The notes: generated by a model not told the origin, from the sequence alone. DNA of 64,000 nucleotides from Chryseobacterium suipulveris (GCF_022811685.1 NZ_CP094532.1:248001-312000); one strand, 5' to 3'. Positions 24,483 to 34,576 are shown, counted from the first letter of the stretch. A program made the numbers and translations.

Positions 24483-25331
24483 ATGTTCCTTACCGAATGT
24501 CCGAGAGATGCAATGCAGGGATGGGGTGAATTTATCCCGACCCAAAAGAAAATTGAGTACATTAATTCTTTAATGGAAGTCGGTTTCGATGTGCTTGATT
24601 GCGGGAGTTTCGTTTCTCCGAAAGCGATTCCCCAAATGGCGGATTCGGGAACGGTGGTTGATGAGATCGATAAAGGCATTTCTAACACGAAGCTTTCCGT
24701 GATCGTTGCCAATTTTCGGGGAGCCGAAAAAGCACTTGCTCATCAGCAGATTGATATTTTGGGTTTTCCGTTTTCAATCTCAGAAACTTTCCAGCACAGG
24801 AATACCAACAAAAGCCGAGAAGAGGCGTTTGACGAAATTGTTAAGATAGTGGAACTCCTGAAAAGCGATGGCCGCACTTTAAATATTTATTTTTCAATGG
24901 CGTTCGGAAATCCTTATGGCGAAATGTGGAAATGGGAGGATGTGGATTTCTGGGCAAACCGCTTTAATGAAATCGGGATTAAAAATATTTTGCTCTCAGA
25001 CACGACCGGAACCGGAACTACGGAGCAGATCGAATTGCTGTTCGAGAAAATTCCACCGAAATATCCGGAAATTGATTTTGGGGCGCATTTCCATAACCGA
25101 TACGAAGATTCCTACCCAAAACTCAAAGCAGCATACGACAAAGGTTGCCGACGTTTCGACTCCGCAATTAAGGGAATCGGCGGTTGTCCGATGGCGAAAG
25201 ATGATTTGGTGGGAAATATGCCGACAGAACAGGTCATCAACTTTATGGCGAAAGAAAATGTGGAACATTCGTTGAACCTGCTTAACTTCGAAAGTGCCTA
25301 CAATAAGGCAAAAGATATTTTTCATTTTTAA
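24483..25331 (+). CDS. Hydroxymethylglutaryl-CoA lyase
   Basis: 282 residues, cytoplasmic TIM barrel of the HMGL family, which splits HMG-CoA into acetoacetate and acetyl-CoA in leucine and ketone-body catabolism. Seen are the N-terminal ECPRDAMQG (normally ..E.RDGLQ.., with the catalytic Arg and metal-binding Asp), DTTGTGT, the metal-binding HFHNR, and the C-terminal signature GIGGCPMAKDDLVGN with the catalytic Cys and the Asn metal ligand. It is 4 nt upstream of a sulfurtransferase gene and probably co-transcribed. Other DRE-TIM aldolases are possible, but the GCPMA-type signature favours HMG-CoA lyase. Confidence 0.85.
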   Translation: MFLTECPRDAMQGWGEFIPTQKKIEYINSLMEVGFDVLDCGSFVSPKAIPQMADSGTVVDEIDKGISNTKLSVIVANFRGAEKALAHQQIDILGFPFSISETFQHRNTNKSREEAFDEIVKIVELLKSDGRTLNIYFSMAFGNPYGEMWKWEDVDFWANRFNEIGIKNILLSDTTGTGTTEQIELLFEKIPPKYPEIDFGAHFHNRYEDSYPKLKAAYDKGCRRFDSAIKGIGGCPMAKDDLVGNMPTEQVINFMAKENVEHSLNLLNFESAYNKAKDIFHF

Positions 25332-25335
25332 TATC

Positions 25336-26178
25336 ATGAGAAATTCATCCGTTATCACCGCGCAGGATTTAAAGGAACTTTTTAGTCGGGAGAATCTCGT
25401 TATTCTTGACGCAAGAACCGGAAAAGATGCGTATCAAAGTTATCTTGAAAAACATATCAAATCCGCACGGTTTGTTGATTTAGATAAAGATTTAGCCCAT
25501 ATCGGAACTAATGCCGCGTTCGACGGAAGACATCCATTACCTTCACCTAAAGATTTCGTTGAAGTGTTGTCGGAGCTCGGAGTTCATGAAAATTCTAAGG
25601 TCATCGTTTATGATTTGGCAAACGGTGCCAATGCTGCAGCTCGTTGCTGGTGGATGCTGAAAGCTGCTGGAATCGACGCGAGTGTACTGAGTGGCGGTTT
25701 GCAACACGCAGAAAAAGCGGGTGTAGAAATGAGCAGCGGAACGGAAACTTTTCCGAAAGCTGAACGAATCTCTTTGGAAAACTGGAAGTTACCGACGATC
25801 ACGATTGATGAAGTGGAAGCAGGATTAAGAAACAAAACTGCAGCTGTAATCGATGTTCGCGATGCATACCGGTATAAAGGTGAATCTGAACCGATTGATT
25901 TGATTGCGGGACATATTCCCGGCGCAGAAAATATTCCCTTTTCGGAAAATCTTGATGATGAAGGACTTTTTCTGAGTCCTGAAATTCTTCATAAGAAGTA
26001 TTCCGATTTCCTTAGCGGAAAAACTGCTGATTTGGCGATTCACTGCGGTTCGGGAGTTACAGCGTGCCACACGATTCTTGCGATGGATTATGCGGGATTG
26101 GAAATTCCGAAACTGTATGTCGGTTCATGGAGCGAGTGGAGCAGAAGAGGAAAGGAAATAGCGAAAGGTCTGACCTAA
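25336..26178 (+). CDS. sseA: Sulfurtransferase with two rhodanese domains (3-mercaptopyruvate type)
   Basis: 280 residues from ATG 25336; a longer in-frame start lies within the previous gene. Two rhodanese domains in tandem: the N-terminal one (about 5-130) is inactive, the C-terminal one (about 155-278) holds the active loop CGSGVTA, whose Cys carries the persulfide. A CG[ST]GVT loop is typical of 3-mercaptopyruvate sulfurtransferases, whereas thiosulfate rhodaneses have a basic loop. It is cytoplasmic, without a signal peptide, and transfers sulfur from mercaptopyruvate to thiols or cyanide. Probably in one unit with the HMG-CoA lyase gene. Confidence 0.9.
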   Translation: MRNSSVITAQDLKELFSRENLVILDARTGKDAYQSYLEKHIKSARFVDLDKDLAHIGTNAAFDGRHPLPSPKDFVEVLSELGVHENSKVIVYDLANGANAAARCWWMLKAAGIDASVLSGGLQHAEKAGVEMSSGTETFPKAERISLENWKLPTITIDEVEAGLRNKTAAVIDVRDAYRYKGESEPIDLIAGHIPGAENIPFSENLDDEGLFLSPEILHKKYSDFLSGKTADLAIHCGSGVTACHTILAMDYAGLEIPKLYVGSWSEWSRRGKEIAKGLT

Positions 26179-26362
26179 ATTTCCCTTTAATAATCGTAAT
26201 TTTTGGCAGAAATACATCACAAAAGATAAACAGAACCCTATTTAATATTAGAGACTTTGCGAAAAAAAGATTGGGTTGTTAATTTTTGATTAAAATCATT
26301 TAAGGTTTGCATATTAATCTGTTAAAGTTTTCTATCTTTATCATTAAAATAAACTTCAAGCT

Positions 26363-26767
26363 ATGACTTCAAAAATCACTTATGTTGGAGATTTCAAAAT
26401 TATCTCTGAACATGAAAAATCCGGAGCAGAAATCGTTACCTGTGCGCCGCTGCGCGAAGGAGGGACTTCGGAATATTTTTCGCCTTCTGATATTTTCGGA
26501 ATTTCTTACGGCCAGTCGATGCTGATGGCGGTGGCTGTTTTAGGAAAACCGAGAGGAATCGACATTACAGGAGCAACCTGCGAGCTGAAAAAATCGACTT
26601 ATCCGGAACCGAAGAGAATTGGAACAATCTTCTGTATTGTAAGATTCCCGAAAAATTATACCCCAGAGGAAAAGAAATTTATCGAGGACACTGCACTTAA
26701 CTGTCCTGTCGCTTTGTCGATCCACCCAAATGTACAGACTACGGTGCTTTTTGAGTACGGTCATTAA
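26363..26767 (+). CDS. OsmC-family peroxiredoxin-like protein
   Basis: 134 residues of the OsmC/Ohr fold, whose members reduce organic hydroperoxides with two cysteines. Seen are the N-terminal strand region, the helix ..SPSDIFGISYGQSMLMAVA.. and the C-terminal LNCPVALSIHPN block, with one of the redox Cys. The second cysteine normally found in the central helix is not at the classical place (GISYGQSM), though C27 (TCAPL) and C73 (TCELK) are present, so peroxidase activity is uncertain. It stands alone between the sulfurtransferase and a convergent antiporter gene. Confidence 0.8.
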   Translation: MTSKITYVGDFKIISEHEKSGAEIVTCAPLREGGTSEYFSPSDIFGISYGQSMLMAVAVLGKPRGIDITGATCELKKSTYPEPKRIGTIFCIVRFPKNYTPEEKKFIEDTALNCPVALSIHPNVQTTVLFEYGH

Positions 26768-26849
26768 TATATTTCCGACAAAGAACATTAAACCCCAATT
26801 CATGGCAGAAACCAGTTGAATTGGGGTATTTTTATATGGTTCATTCAGT

Positions 26850-28979
26850 TTATCTGAAGATTCGGCTCACAATATTCCCGATTTCCACAAAGTCTGCAGC
26901 GTTGCCGATGTCTCGGGTGTGTTTTCGGTATTCGTTTTCCGCTTCGCGATATGGGAAAACCAGGAGATAATTGGTGTTTCTGAAATATTGGTTCATCTGA
27001 TCCGGAACATTCTGCATTTCAGGTAAATACGAAACCATTTCTCTGGTCGCCATAAACAGGATCAGTGCGTCGTTTTCCTTCATTTTTTCGAAAATCTTCT
27101 TAATTTCCGACCATTGATTGAAGATGATTACCGATGCCTCGATATTCACCTTATGCTTGATGTCTTCAACGAGTTTCAGCGTTTCCTCGCTACCATAGAA
27201 TTCGATTTTGGAACCGGAGTTTCTGCCGATATTCCAAACTTTTAATAACGAATGGAAGAATCCCGGCTCCAGATGAGCATCCGGAGGAAACACCACGACA
27301 TATTTCTGAATGGTCGAAACCGGTTGTGCCGAATGGTAAACCAAAACATTGGAAACCGAATTTTGCAGATAGCCGCTGTAAAGATTGTACACAAAACTCG
27401 GCGAGAAACCCTTTTGCGGATCTACACCGATGAGCAAATCGGTAATGGAGTGTACCTTGATCTCGTTGTTGATGCCGTTTACAACATCTGCATCGTATCT
27501 CGTCAAAGGAACAATTTTCACATCTGCAGCTGCACCGACCGATTGCGATGCATGAAGGATTTTCTCGGCATTCTTTCGGGAGGATTCGTTTTTTTCTTCA
27601 TTAATGATATTCAGCGCGTACAGATTTTCCTTATTGTTTTTCGATTTTAGCAGTAATGCGAGATTCGTCATCGGCTCTACCGTCGGCAAATAATTTACAG
27701 CGAGCATAATGCTTTCGTCGTCGGGATTTGTTTTACTGATGGTGTCTTCGTTTTCTGAGCGAACCAGTTTATTGGCATTTCGCTGGGTGACAAAAGAAGA
27801 TACGGTACACGAAACCAGAATCAGCAGAATACTTCCGTTCAGCACACTGTCATCGAGCAAACGGATCGGTTCGCCCGCATCAGTTTCACCGATGATAATA
27901 TTGTAACCCACCATCACGATTGCAAGTGTTGCTGCTGCGTGTGCCGCGCTCAATCCAAAAATTACGCCGCCCTGTTCTTTGGTCAACCGGAAAGATTTCT
28001 GTGTAAAAACTGCAGCAAGATATTTTGCCAGAATTCCGATGACGGTCATCAGAATCGCAACTTCAATCGTTTTTATGTCTTTAAGAAAAACACTGAAATC
28101 GATAATCATTCCAACACTGATCAGGAAGAAGGGGATGAAGATGGCATTTCCCACAAACTCAACGCGGTTCATCAAAGCAGAAGTGTGCGGAATCAATCGG
28201 TTCAGCGCCAAACCTGCGAAGAATGCACCGATAATCGCTTCGACTCCAGCAAGTTCAGCGAGGAGCGCCGCAAGATAAATCATGACCAATACAAAAATAT
28301 ATTGGGAGATATTGTCGCTTACCTTCTTGAAAAACCATCGTCCGATAATTGGGAAGCCAAACAAAACCACGATCGAGAAGATCACCATCGAAACAGAAAT
28401 CTTCGTCCAGAAAGCGGCATTCACCTCACCCTGAGTTACACCGACGCAGATTGCCAAAACCAAAAGTGCGAGAATATCGGTAATCATCGTTCCGCCCACC
28501 GCAATATTCACCGGAAGCGACTTTGCAATTCCCAGTTTGCTTACGATCGGGTACGAAATCAGCGTGTGCGACGAAAATATACTCGCAAAAACAACGGAGG
28601 TAAGCCACGGAAAATTAAAGAAATAGTGAGAGGTCAGAATTCCCATAACAAACGGAACCGAAAAAGTGTACAACCCAAAAGTGATGCTTTTCCACTTGTT
28701 TTTCTTGAATTCCGCCAAATCAATCTCTAGTCCCGCCAAAAACATGATGTAGAGCAATCCCGTAGTTCCCGTCACCACGATGCTGCTGTCTCTTGCCAAA
28801 ACATTAAATCCGTTTGGACCGATCACCGCACCTGCAATAATCAGCCCGAGAAGATGCGGCACTTTGATTTTGTTGAGCAGAATCGGCGCAAACAAAATAA
28901 TGATCAAAACCACCAGAAACTTCAGTACAGGATCTTCCAGCGGTAAAGTGAGGTTGTGGATGCTTAGAATCGTCAACAT
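26850..28979 (-). CDS. CPA2-type cation:proton antiporter with cytoplasmic C-terminal domain
   Basis: 709 residues. The first about 390 form a Na+/H+ exchanger domain with 12-13 membrane helices (..KIKVPHLLGLIIAGAVIGPNGF.., ..FLAGLEIDL.., ..GVEAIIGAFFAGLALNR..), typical of monovalent cation:proton antiporter-2 proteins (KefB/GerN-like). The remaining about 300 residues are soluble and resemble two universal-stress-protein-like folds (..IMLAVNYLPTVEPMTNLALLL.. and ..DLLIGVDPQ..), presumably a nucleotide-sensing regulatory part. No TrkA-N/KTN domain is seen. It exchanges Na+ or K+ for protons at the inner membrane. It lies 3 nt from the lipoprotein gene upstream, so the two are probably co-transcribed. 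Confidence 0.88.
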   Translation of the reverse strand: MLTILSIHNLTLPLEDPVLKFLVVLIIILFAPILLNKIKVPHLLGLIIAGAVIGPNGFNVLARDSSIVVTGTTGLLYIMFLAGLEIDLAEFKKNKWKSITFGLYTFSVPFVMGILTSHYFFNFPWLTSVVFASIFSSHTLISYPIVSKLGIAKSLPVNIAVGGTMITDILALLVLAICVGVTQGEVNAAFWTKISVSMVIFSIVVLFGFPIIGRWFFKKVSDNISQYIFVLVMIYLAALLAELAGVEAIIGAFFAGLALNRLIPHTSALMNRVEFVGNAIFIPFFLISVGMIIDFSVFLKDIKTIEVAILMTVIGILAKYLAAVFTQKSFRLTKEQGGVIFGLSAAHAAATLAIVMVGYNIIIGETDAGEPIRLLDDSVLNGSILLILVSCTVSSFVTQRNANKLVRSENEDTISKTNPDDESIMLAVNYLPTVEPMTNLALLLKSKNNKENLYALNIINEEKNESSRKNAEKILHASQSVGAAADVKIVPLTRYDADVVNGINNEIKVHSITDLLIGVDPQKGFSPSFVYNLYSGYLQNSVSNVLVYHSAQPVSTIQKYVVVFPPDAHLEPGFFHSLLKVWNIGRNSGSKIEFYGSEETLKLVEDIKHKVNIEASVIIFNQWSEIKKIFEKMKENDALILFMATREMVSYLPEMQNVPDQMNQYFRNTNYLLVFPYREAENEYRKHTRDIGNAADFVEIGNIVSRIFR

Positions 28980-28982
28980 AAA

Positions 28983-29546
28983 CTAGTTTTTAGATTTGTC
29001 TAAGTCAACGGAAAATCTCGAAATACAATTGTTTTCGCCGGTAACTTCGCGCGTTCCCTTGATTTTACTGTCCTGAATATCTTTCAGCAGTACATTGATT
29101 TCAGTTTTCTTTGCCGCGCTCGAATCACTTTTATAGTTGAGGCGGATTTCAGAACCATTGTACGTTCCCTGATAAACCCTGATCTGTCCCGTTCTGTTGA
29201 TTACTTTCGCCGAAATATTTTGTCCATCCTGTATGAATTCCCACGTATCATTCCTCACATCGCCGATCATATTTTCGGGGCAGTTGGAGTCTGTGCAGAT
29301 TATTTTCCCGTTCCATTTCCCAATCACATTTTGAGGAAGAGCAATGGTTTCAACCGAATCTTTTTTCGTGTACAAGCTGTCGCGCATTTTGATAAGCGAT
29401 TGATAGTCTGCTTCCTTTAATGCAAAAGCTTTTTCTTTTTCTAAAAGTTTGCTTTCTCGAAGGTCGAGTTCTTCAGTTTTTTTGCTGAAATCACAGGAAT
29501 TAAGAAGAAAACTCGTCAATAAAAGTATCGGGAAAAGGTATTTCAT
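28983..29546 (-). CDS. Lipoprotein of unknown function
   Basis: 187 residues. The signal peptide ends in a lipobox (LLNSC, C18). A charged, helical, coiled-coil-like segment follows (about 24-62, LDLRESKLLEKEKAFALKE), then a beta-rich domain with VIGKWNGKIICTD and SNCPENMIGD, and RLNYKSDSSAAKK. The shape resembles small periplasmic lipocalin-like domains. I do not recognise a named family. It is probably co-transcribed with the antiporter gene (3-nt gap). Confidence 0.75.
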   Translation of the reverse strand: MKYLFPILLLTSFLLNSCDFSKKTEELDLRESKLLEKEKAFALKEADYQSLIKMRDSLYTKKDSVETIALPQNVIGKWNGKIICTDSNCPENMIGDVRNDTWEFIQDGQNISAKVINRTGQIRVYQGTYNGSEIRLNYKSDSSAAKKTEINVLLKDIQDSKIKGTREVTGENNCISRFSVDLDKSKN

Positions 29547-29644
29547 AAGAGGTTTGTTTTTCGGGATTGCCTAAAAATAACAAAAAAAGCCAAGACTGAA
29601 AAATCCTGACTTTATTTTTTTGTTAAGAAAAACTTGTAATTCTA

Positions 29645-30295
29645 TTATTTTAGCTTTGCGATGACATCAATTCCGCCTTTGGTTTTGTCACCAATTTTAC
29701 AGGTGATTTCAGTATTGAGTGGTAAAAAGACATCCATTCTCGAACCGAATTTGATGAATCCGAACTCGTGTCCAGCTTTTGCCTGATCCCCCTCATTACA
29801 GTAAAAAACAATCCTCCGTGCAACATATCCCGCAATCTGGCGGAACACCACTTTATGATCGTTGTATGCCTGAACAGCAACTGTCGTTCTTTCATTTTCA
29901 GTGGATGACTTTTCGTGCCACGCTACCAAATATTTTCCGGGATGGTATTTTTTATAAACCACTTTTCCGGTTACCGGATATCTACAGATATGAACATTAA
30001 GCGGCGACATAAAAATCGACACCTGGATCGCTTTTTCTTTTAGAAATTCATCTTCCTCCACCTCTTTAATCATCACCACTTTTCCGTCAACGGGAGCGAT
30101 TACGTTTTCTTTATGGTCCAGAATATTTCTTTTAGGAACACGGAAGAACCAGAAAACCAACCCGTAAATAACGAGAAGCGGAACGATGATCAGCAACGAC
30201 CACATCTCCAGAAAATAAATGGCCGCAAATGCGATCACTGCAAACAAAATGGTCGCGACTACGATGGTTCCTGTAGATTCCTTATGTAGTTTCAT
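29645..30295 (-). CDS. psd: Phosphatidylserine decarboxylase proenzyme
   Basis: 216 residues, the short bacterial form. It converts phosphatidylserine to phosphatidylethanolamine at the inner membrane. The N-terminus has two membrane segments (about 11-50). IAPVDGKVV and NVHICRYPVTG contain the Asp and His needed for self-cleavage and catalysis. The cleavage motif is FGSR near residue 185, where the Ser becomes the pyruvoyl group. It is 7 nt downstream of cdsA, so CDP-diacylglycerol synthesis and phosphatidylethanolamine formation are encoded together; a phosphatidylserine synthase is not in the window. Confidence 0.93.
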   Translation of the reverse strand: MKLHKESTGTIVVATILFAVIAFAAIYFLEMWSLLIIVPLLVIYGLVFWFFRVPKRNILDHKENVIAPVDGKVVMIKEVEEDEFLKEKAIQVSIFMSPLNVHICRYPVTGKVVYKKYHPGKYLVAWHEKSSTENERTTVAVQAYNDHKVVFRQIAGYVARRIVFYCNEGDQAKAGHEFGFIKFGSRMDVFLPLNTEITCKIGDKTKGGIDVIAKLK

Positions 30296-30302
30296 GAGTT
30301 TC

Positions 30303-31178
30303 TTAAAAAAGTTTTTCTAAAATAAAGTACAAATATACGACAGGAACACAAATGATAAAACTGTCTAAACGGTCCAAAATCCCACCGTGTCCGGGAATGA
30401 TATTTCCCGAGTCTTTCACCGCAAAAGTTCTTTTCAGCTGACTTTCAACCAAATCACCGAGCGGCGCAAAAACTGAAACGAGGAATCCCACAACAATCCA
30501 ATTTCCGCGGAGGTCTGGATGGAATTTTTCAATAAAAAATCCAAGGACGAAAGTCAGCAAAACACCTCCTGCAAAACCTTCCCAAGTCTTTTTGGGGGAA
30601 ATCTTTGGAGCCATCTTGTGCTTTCCGAAAAATTTTCCGGTGAGATAAGCGAAGGTATCACTGCTCCAAATCAGGATGAACAGAAAGAAAACCTCGAGCG
30701 TAAACGTGTTATCGTGAGTGGAAAATGAAGGAAGTCCTAAAGCAAAACCAAATGGAATTGCCGTATAAATCACCGTAAAAATCAGTTTTCCATTATCATA
30801 ATAAAGTTCCTTGGAAAATCTGAATAAAGTTACAACCGCGATCACGATGAGCGATAGCGCGAGAATTTCAGATAAATCAAAGTTATAGTAAAAACCGTGC
30901 TTGAAATATCTTTTGGAAAACCGGTAGAAAATCAGAACAATGATCGGGAAAACCACCCACTTCTCCCAGCTTTTGGAATCGAACTTCATCATCTTCACGC
31001 ATTCCCACGCTCCGACAAACAGAAAAAGCGTAATCAGCCCGTAATACAGATCTTGCTGTGGAACGAGATTCGGCGAAATTTTATCTAAAAGAAATGAACC
31101 GAGCGGTGTGGTGCAGAAAACGACGATAAAGGCATAAAGAAGACCTCCGATTGTTCGCTGAACTAAGTTTCTGTCCAA
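30303..31178 (-). CDS. cdsA: Phosphatidate cytidylyltransferase
   Basis: 291 residues with about eight membrane helices. It makes CDP-diacylglycerol from CTP and phosphatidic acid. The family signature is seen near the C-terminus: SPKKTWEG, then GDLVESQLKR and KDSGNIIPGHGGILDRLDS, with the metal-binding acidic residues. It is followed by psd after 7 nt and preceded by a LUD-domain gene (27-nt gap), so rsfS, ftsH, the LUD gene, cdsA and psd lie in one direction and may be read together. Confidence 0.95.
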   Translation of the reverse strand: MDRNLVQRTIGGLLYAFIVVFCTTPLGSFLLDKISPNLVPQQDLYYGLITLFLFVGAWECVKMMKFDSKSWEKWVVFPIIVLIFYRFSKRYFKHGFYYNFDLSEILALSLIVIAVVTLFRFSKELYYDNGKLIFTVIYTAIPFGFALGLPSFSTHDNTFTLEVFFLFILIWSSDTFAYLTGKFFGKHKMAPKISPKKTWEGFAGGVLLTFVLGFFIEKFHPDLRGNWIVVGFLVSVFAPLGDLVESQLKRTFAVKDSGNIIPGHGGILDRLDSFIICVPVVYLYFILEKLF

Positions 31179-31205
31179 AATAGTAGGTTTAGGTTAGGTT
31201 GAAAA

Positions 31206-31787
31206 TCAGTCTTCGAGCAGCAGCAGGAATAGTTTGGTATTGTCTTTATTCGGCGTGTCGAGTTTGGAATTGCTTCCGCTGATGGAGGTTAAATTCCTAA
31301 TGTTACCATTGCGCTTAATCTTCGCCATCGCATCGTTGAGGTTGGTCACGATTTGGGAAACATTTGCCATAATGATAATTTTTTCCGGCAAACGTGAGGA
31401 GTGGTAATGCAAAATATTGTTGTGCGAAAGCATGATTCTGCCGTCGTAGGCGATGAGGTATTCGCAGGTGATGAACGCACAGTCGTTGAAAAGTTCGAGT
31501 TCAGCGGTGTAAGGAACTTTTACCACATCTAAGAAATTCTTCAGATCGTGATCCCAACAGAATACCGACTTCACCCCCTCAATTTTCAGGATGTGATTCA
31601 GTGTTTGAAGCGCTTCTGCCTCATCTGCACAATAATTAAAAAAACCTCCGGAATGCGTAAAAAGCTGCGCAAACTTATAATCGAGATCAGCATTTTTCAG
31701 TTGGTCTCCAAGTCTTGTCAAATCCTGATTTTCCTCTTCTTCAGGTTGATTTAATATTTTTCCGACAATTTTCTTAAATAAACTCAA
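31206..31787 (-). CDS. LUD-domain protein
   Basis: 193 residues, soluble. The sequence matches the LUD (LutC/YkgG) domain proteins: an acidic N-terminal segment, HSGGFFNYCADEAEALQTL, a central ..CAFITCEYLIAYDGRIMLS.. and RLPEKIIIMANVSQIV near residues 130-145. LutC takes part in lactate utilisation, but this stand-alone copy between ftsH and cdsA is a Bacteroidota housekeeping neighbour without known role. There are no partners LutA or LutB nearby, so a lactate function is not supported. Confidence 0.8.
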   Translation of the reverse strand: MSLFKKIVGKILNQPEEEENQDLTRLGDQLKNADLDYKFAQLFTHSGGFFNYCADEAEALQTLNHILKIEGVKSVFCWDHDLKNFLDVVKVPYTAELELFNDCAFITCEYLIAYDGRIMLSHNNILHYHSSRLPEKIIIMANVSQIVTNLNDAMAKIKRNGNIRNLTSISGSNSKLDTPNKDNTKLFLLLLED

Positions 31788-31875
31788 TTCCTGTGGTTTA
31801 TGCGAATGTTAATACAAAAATAGAAAATATTTGTTTACGCCATTCATTTAGAACTCGAATAAATTATTGAAATAA

Positions 31876-31990
31876 ATCTAAATTTGATTACCCCATCCCT
31901 AAAAGCCTGCCTATCGGCAGACAGGGAGCAAATTTAGGTTTGTTTTGCAGGAAATTTTCGCCCTTTAGGGTTGGGGTAAAGAAAATTTCC
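31876..31990. repeat. Intergenic palindromic repeat element
   Basis: The sequence begins with AATTTGATTACCCCATCCCT (31881-31900), almost identical to 59420-59438. It contains a hairpin CTGCC-TATC-GGCAG (31907-31920) and a perfect 10-bp inverted repeat GGAAATTTTC (31950-31959) with GAAAATTTCC (31981-31990). It lies between the start of the LUD gene and the ftsH terminator. Dispersed elements with this look occur in flavobacterial intergenic regions. Confidence 0.65.
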
Positions 31991-32003
31991 GATATCGTGT
32001 TCT

Positions 32004-32045
32004 AAAAAAATCCTGACTGTTTACGATAAACGCAAACAGCCAGGA
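32004..32045 (-). terminator. ftsH terminator
   Basis: CCTG-A-CTGTTT (32012-32022) pairs with AAACAG-C-CAGG (32034-32044), giving a long stem with one internal mismatch. The run of A (32004-32010) becomes the U tract of the minus-strand transcript. It starts 12 nt after the ftsH stop codon. Confidence 0.85.
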
Positions 32046-32056
32046 AAATATTTTAC

Positions 32057-34072
32057 TTAAAGTTGGGTGTTGGATTCCGGTGCCTGTACTGCTTCCGGAG
32101 CGGGTTCTTCCGCAGGTTTTTCTGTTTCTTCAGAATGTGTTGAAGAAACCGGATGCTCCGTCAATTCAGGATCCCACGCTCTTTTCCCGAAAACCTCCTC
32201 CAAATCTTCTCTGAAAATCACCTCTTTTTCTAGAAGTTTGTTCGCAAGTGCATCCAGTTTATCCTTGTTGTCACGAAGAATTTGGAGCGCTCTCTGATAT
32301 TGGGTTTCAATGATTTTCGAAATTTCTTCGTCGATCATTTTTGCGGTTTGGTCAGAATAAGGTTTTCCGAAGCTGTACTCGGATTGTCCCGAACTGTCGT
32401 AATAGGAGATGTTTCCAAGTTTTTCGTTCAGTCCGTAAATGGTCACCATCGCCTGTGCTTGTTTAGTAACTCGTTCAAGGTCCGAAAGTGCACCTGTAGA
32501 AATATTTCCGAAAATGGTTTGTTCAGCTGCTCTTCCTCCCAAAGTTGCACAGAGTTCGTCGTTCATCTGTTCGGTGGTGGTAAGTTGTCTTTCTTCCGGC
32601 AAATACCAAGCTGCTCCTAAAGATCGACCTCTCGGAACGATGGTCACTTTCAACAGCGGAGCGGCGTGCTCAACCAGCCACGAAATCGTTGCGTGTCCTG
32701 CTTCGTGATAGGCAACTCTTCTTTTTTCTGATGGCTTAATGGCTTTATTTTTCTTTTCAAGTCCGCCGATAATTCGGTCAACTGCATCAAGGAAATCCTG
32801 CTTGGTTACGGCTTCGTGCCCATTTCTTGCAGCGATCAAAGCGGCTTCGTTACATACGTTTGCAATATCTGCTCCTGAAAATCCAGGGGTTTGTTTCGCA
32901 AGGAATTCCCGGTCGATATTCGGGTCGAGTTTGATCTTCGCCAAATGAACGTCGAAAATTTGCTGTCTTTCGTGAAGTTCAGGCAGATCAACATAAATCG
33001 ATCGGTCGAATCTTCCTGCTCGCATCAAAGCTTTGTCGAGAATATCTGCACGGTTGGTCGCGGCCATCACGATCACATTCGTATCGGTTCCGAAACCGTC
33101 CATTTCTGTAAGTAATTGGTTTAGCGTATTCTCTCTTTCGTCATTTCCTCCCGTAAAATTTCCTCTACCTCTTGCTCTACCAATCGCATCAATCTCGTCG
33201 ATAAAGATAATTGCGGGAGATTTTGCTTTTGCCTGTGCAAAAAGGTCACGAACTCTGGAAGCTCCAACTCCGACAAACATTTCCACGAAATCGGAACCTG
33301 AAAGCGAGAAGAAAGGAACTTTTGCCTCACCTGCAACCGCTTTTGCCAAAAGGGTTTTCCCCGTTCCTGGAGGACCTACCAAAAGAACACCTTTCGGAAT
33401 TTTACCGCCGAGTTTGGTATATTTTTCTGAGTTTTTCAAAAAGTCAACTACTTCCTGCACTTCTTCTTTTGCGCCCTCCAAACCTGCAACATCTTTGAAG
33501 GTCACCTGGATTTTTTCCTTTTCGTCAAAAAGTTTTGCACGGGATTTCCCGATCGAGAAAATCTGTCCACCAGGACCACCTCCTCCTCCCATCATTCGTC
33601 GGAAGATGACGAAGTAGAACAGCGCCATAATCGCAATCCAAAACAGTGCTGTGAAAAGTAGTTCCGTCATTGGGTTTTTGCCCATTCCGTAATCTTTCTT
33701 GGTGGCGAGAGCCGGATTTTCCGCTTTAATTTTGTCAAATTTTTCCAGGAAAAGCTGTAGATCGCCGTAGCTTAAAACATAGTCTGGTTTCGGACCAAGG
33801 TTGAAGTCGAATGCCGACATCGGGTTTCTATCTTTCTGTACGGTGGTAACCGCTTCCTGCGCTTTCGCTTCTTTGGTCAGGAACACATCTGCTTTTTCGA
33901 TGTCTTTATAAATGAGTACATCTTTGACTTTTCCCTCCTGCATCAGTTTGTAGAAACCTTCCTCGTCGATCGTGTTCTGCGTGCTTTCGCCACCCATATT
34001 CGAAAAGAAAAAGAGCAGAATCGCCGCGATCGCGATGGGGAAAAACCAGTTAAATCCTTTATTGTTGTTCAT
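32057..34072 (-). CDS. ftsH: ATP-dependent zinc metalloprotease FtsH
   Basis: 671 residues. Two membrane helices (about 9-25 and 138-158) flank a periplasmic domain, followed by a Gly-rich hinge (GGGGGPGG), the AAA+ ATPase with Walker A GPPGTGKT (233-240), Walker [10 protein letters not shown], the second region of homology, and the protease with the zinc motif HEAGH (about 456). The hexamer degrades membrane and short-lived cytoplasmic proteins. The C-terminus is a Glu/Pro-rich tail. It is 54 nt after rsfS. Order and length are normal for Bacteroidota. Confidence 0.97.
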   Translation of the reverse strand: MNNNKGFNWFFPIAIAAILLFFFSNMGGESTQNTIDEEGFYKLMQEGKVKDVLIYKDIEKADVFLTKEAKAQEAVTTVQKDRNPMSAFDFNLGPKPDYVLSYGDLQLFLEKFDKIKAENPALATKKDYGMGKNPMTELLFTALFWIAIMALFYFVIFRRMMGGGGGPGGQIFSIGKSRAKLFDEKEKIQVTFKDVAGLEGAKEEVQEVVDFLKNSEKYTKLGGKIPKGVLLVGPPGTGKTLLAKAVAGEAKVPFFSLSGSDFVEMFVGVGASRVRDLFAQAKAKSPAIIFIDEIDAIGRARGRGNFTGGNDERENTLNQLLTEMDGFGTDTNVIVMAATNRADILDKALMRAGRFDRSIYVDLPELHERQQIFDVHLAKIKLDPNIDREFLAKQTPGFSGADIANVCNEAALIAARNGHEAVTKQDFLDAVDRIIGGLEKKNKAIKPSEKRRVAYHEAGHATISWLVEHAAPLLKVTIVPRGRSLGAAWYLPEERQLTTTEQMNDELCATLGGRAAEQTIFGNISTGALSDLERVTKQAQAMVTIYGLNEKLGNISYYDSSGQSEYSFGKPYSDQTAKMIDEEISKIIETQYQRALQILRDNKDKLDALANKLLEKEVIFREDLEEVFGKRAWDPELTEHPVSSTHSEETEKPAEEPAPEAVQAPESNTQL

Positions 34073-34126
34073 ATCATTTTTATAAAAATTTTGACGAAAT
34101 GCGGTTCCGTCAAATGGGGTAGTTTG

Positions 34127-34489
34127 TTAATTTTCGATTTTGGTGATTTGTGCGTCGCCCCAAAGTTCCTCGATTTCGTAATATTCGCGAATCGAGCGCT
34201 GGAAAACGTGCACCACTACGGAAACATAATCCATTAGAATCCACATTGCGTTTTCGGTTCCTTCCACATGCCAAGGTCGGTCGTGAAGCTCGTTTCTTAC
34301 TTTTTTTTCGACGTTTCCCGCGATTGCTGAAACTTGGGTATTGGAGTTTCCGCTGCAGATGATAAAGGTTTCCGCTACGGAATTTTCTATTTTTGAAAGA
34401 TCGAATATCATGATGTCTTCACCTTTGGTATCCTGGATCGCATCAACGATTTTATCGATAAGTAATTGCTTTTCTGTAGTTTTATTCAT
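34127..34489 (-). CDS. rsfS: Ribosomal silencing factor RsfS
   Basis: 120 residues of the RsfS/Iojap family, which bind ribosomal protein uL14 and block subunit joining when nutrients are scarce. Family blocks seen are IDKIVDAIQDTKGEDIMIFDLS, ETFIICSGNSNTQV, RPWHVEG and VVVHVFQRSIREYYEIEELW. It is divergent from birA (87 bp between the starts) and upstream of ftsH in the same direction, a conserved neighbourhood. Confidence 0.95.
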   Translation of the reverse strand: MNKTTEKQLLIDKIVDAIQDTKGEDIMIFDLSKIENSVAETFIICSGNSNTQVSAIAGNVEKKVRNELHDRPWHVEGTENAMWILMDYVSVVVHVFQRSIREYYEIEELWGDAQITKIEN

Positions 34490-34576
34490 TCAAAATTTTG
34501 TATAATCTGCAAATTTATTGTTTTTTTATTTATTTTATCCTCAAATTTACGGTTTCAAAATCATAAAGTTTCATAA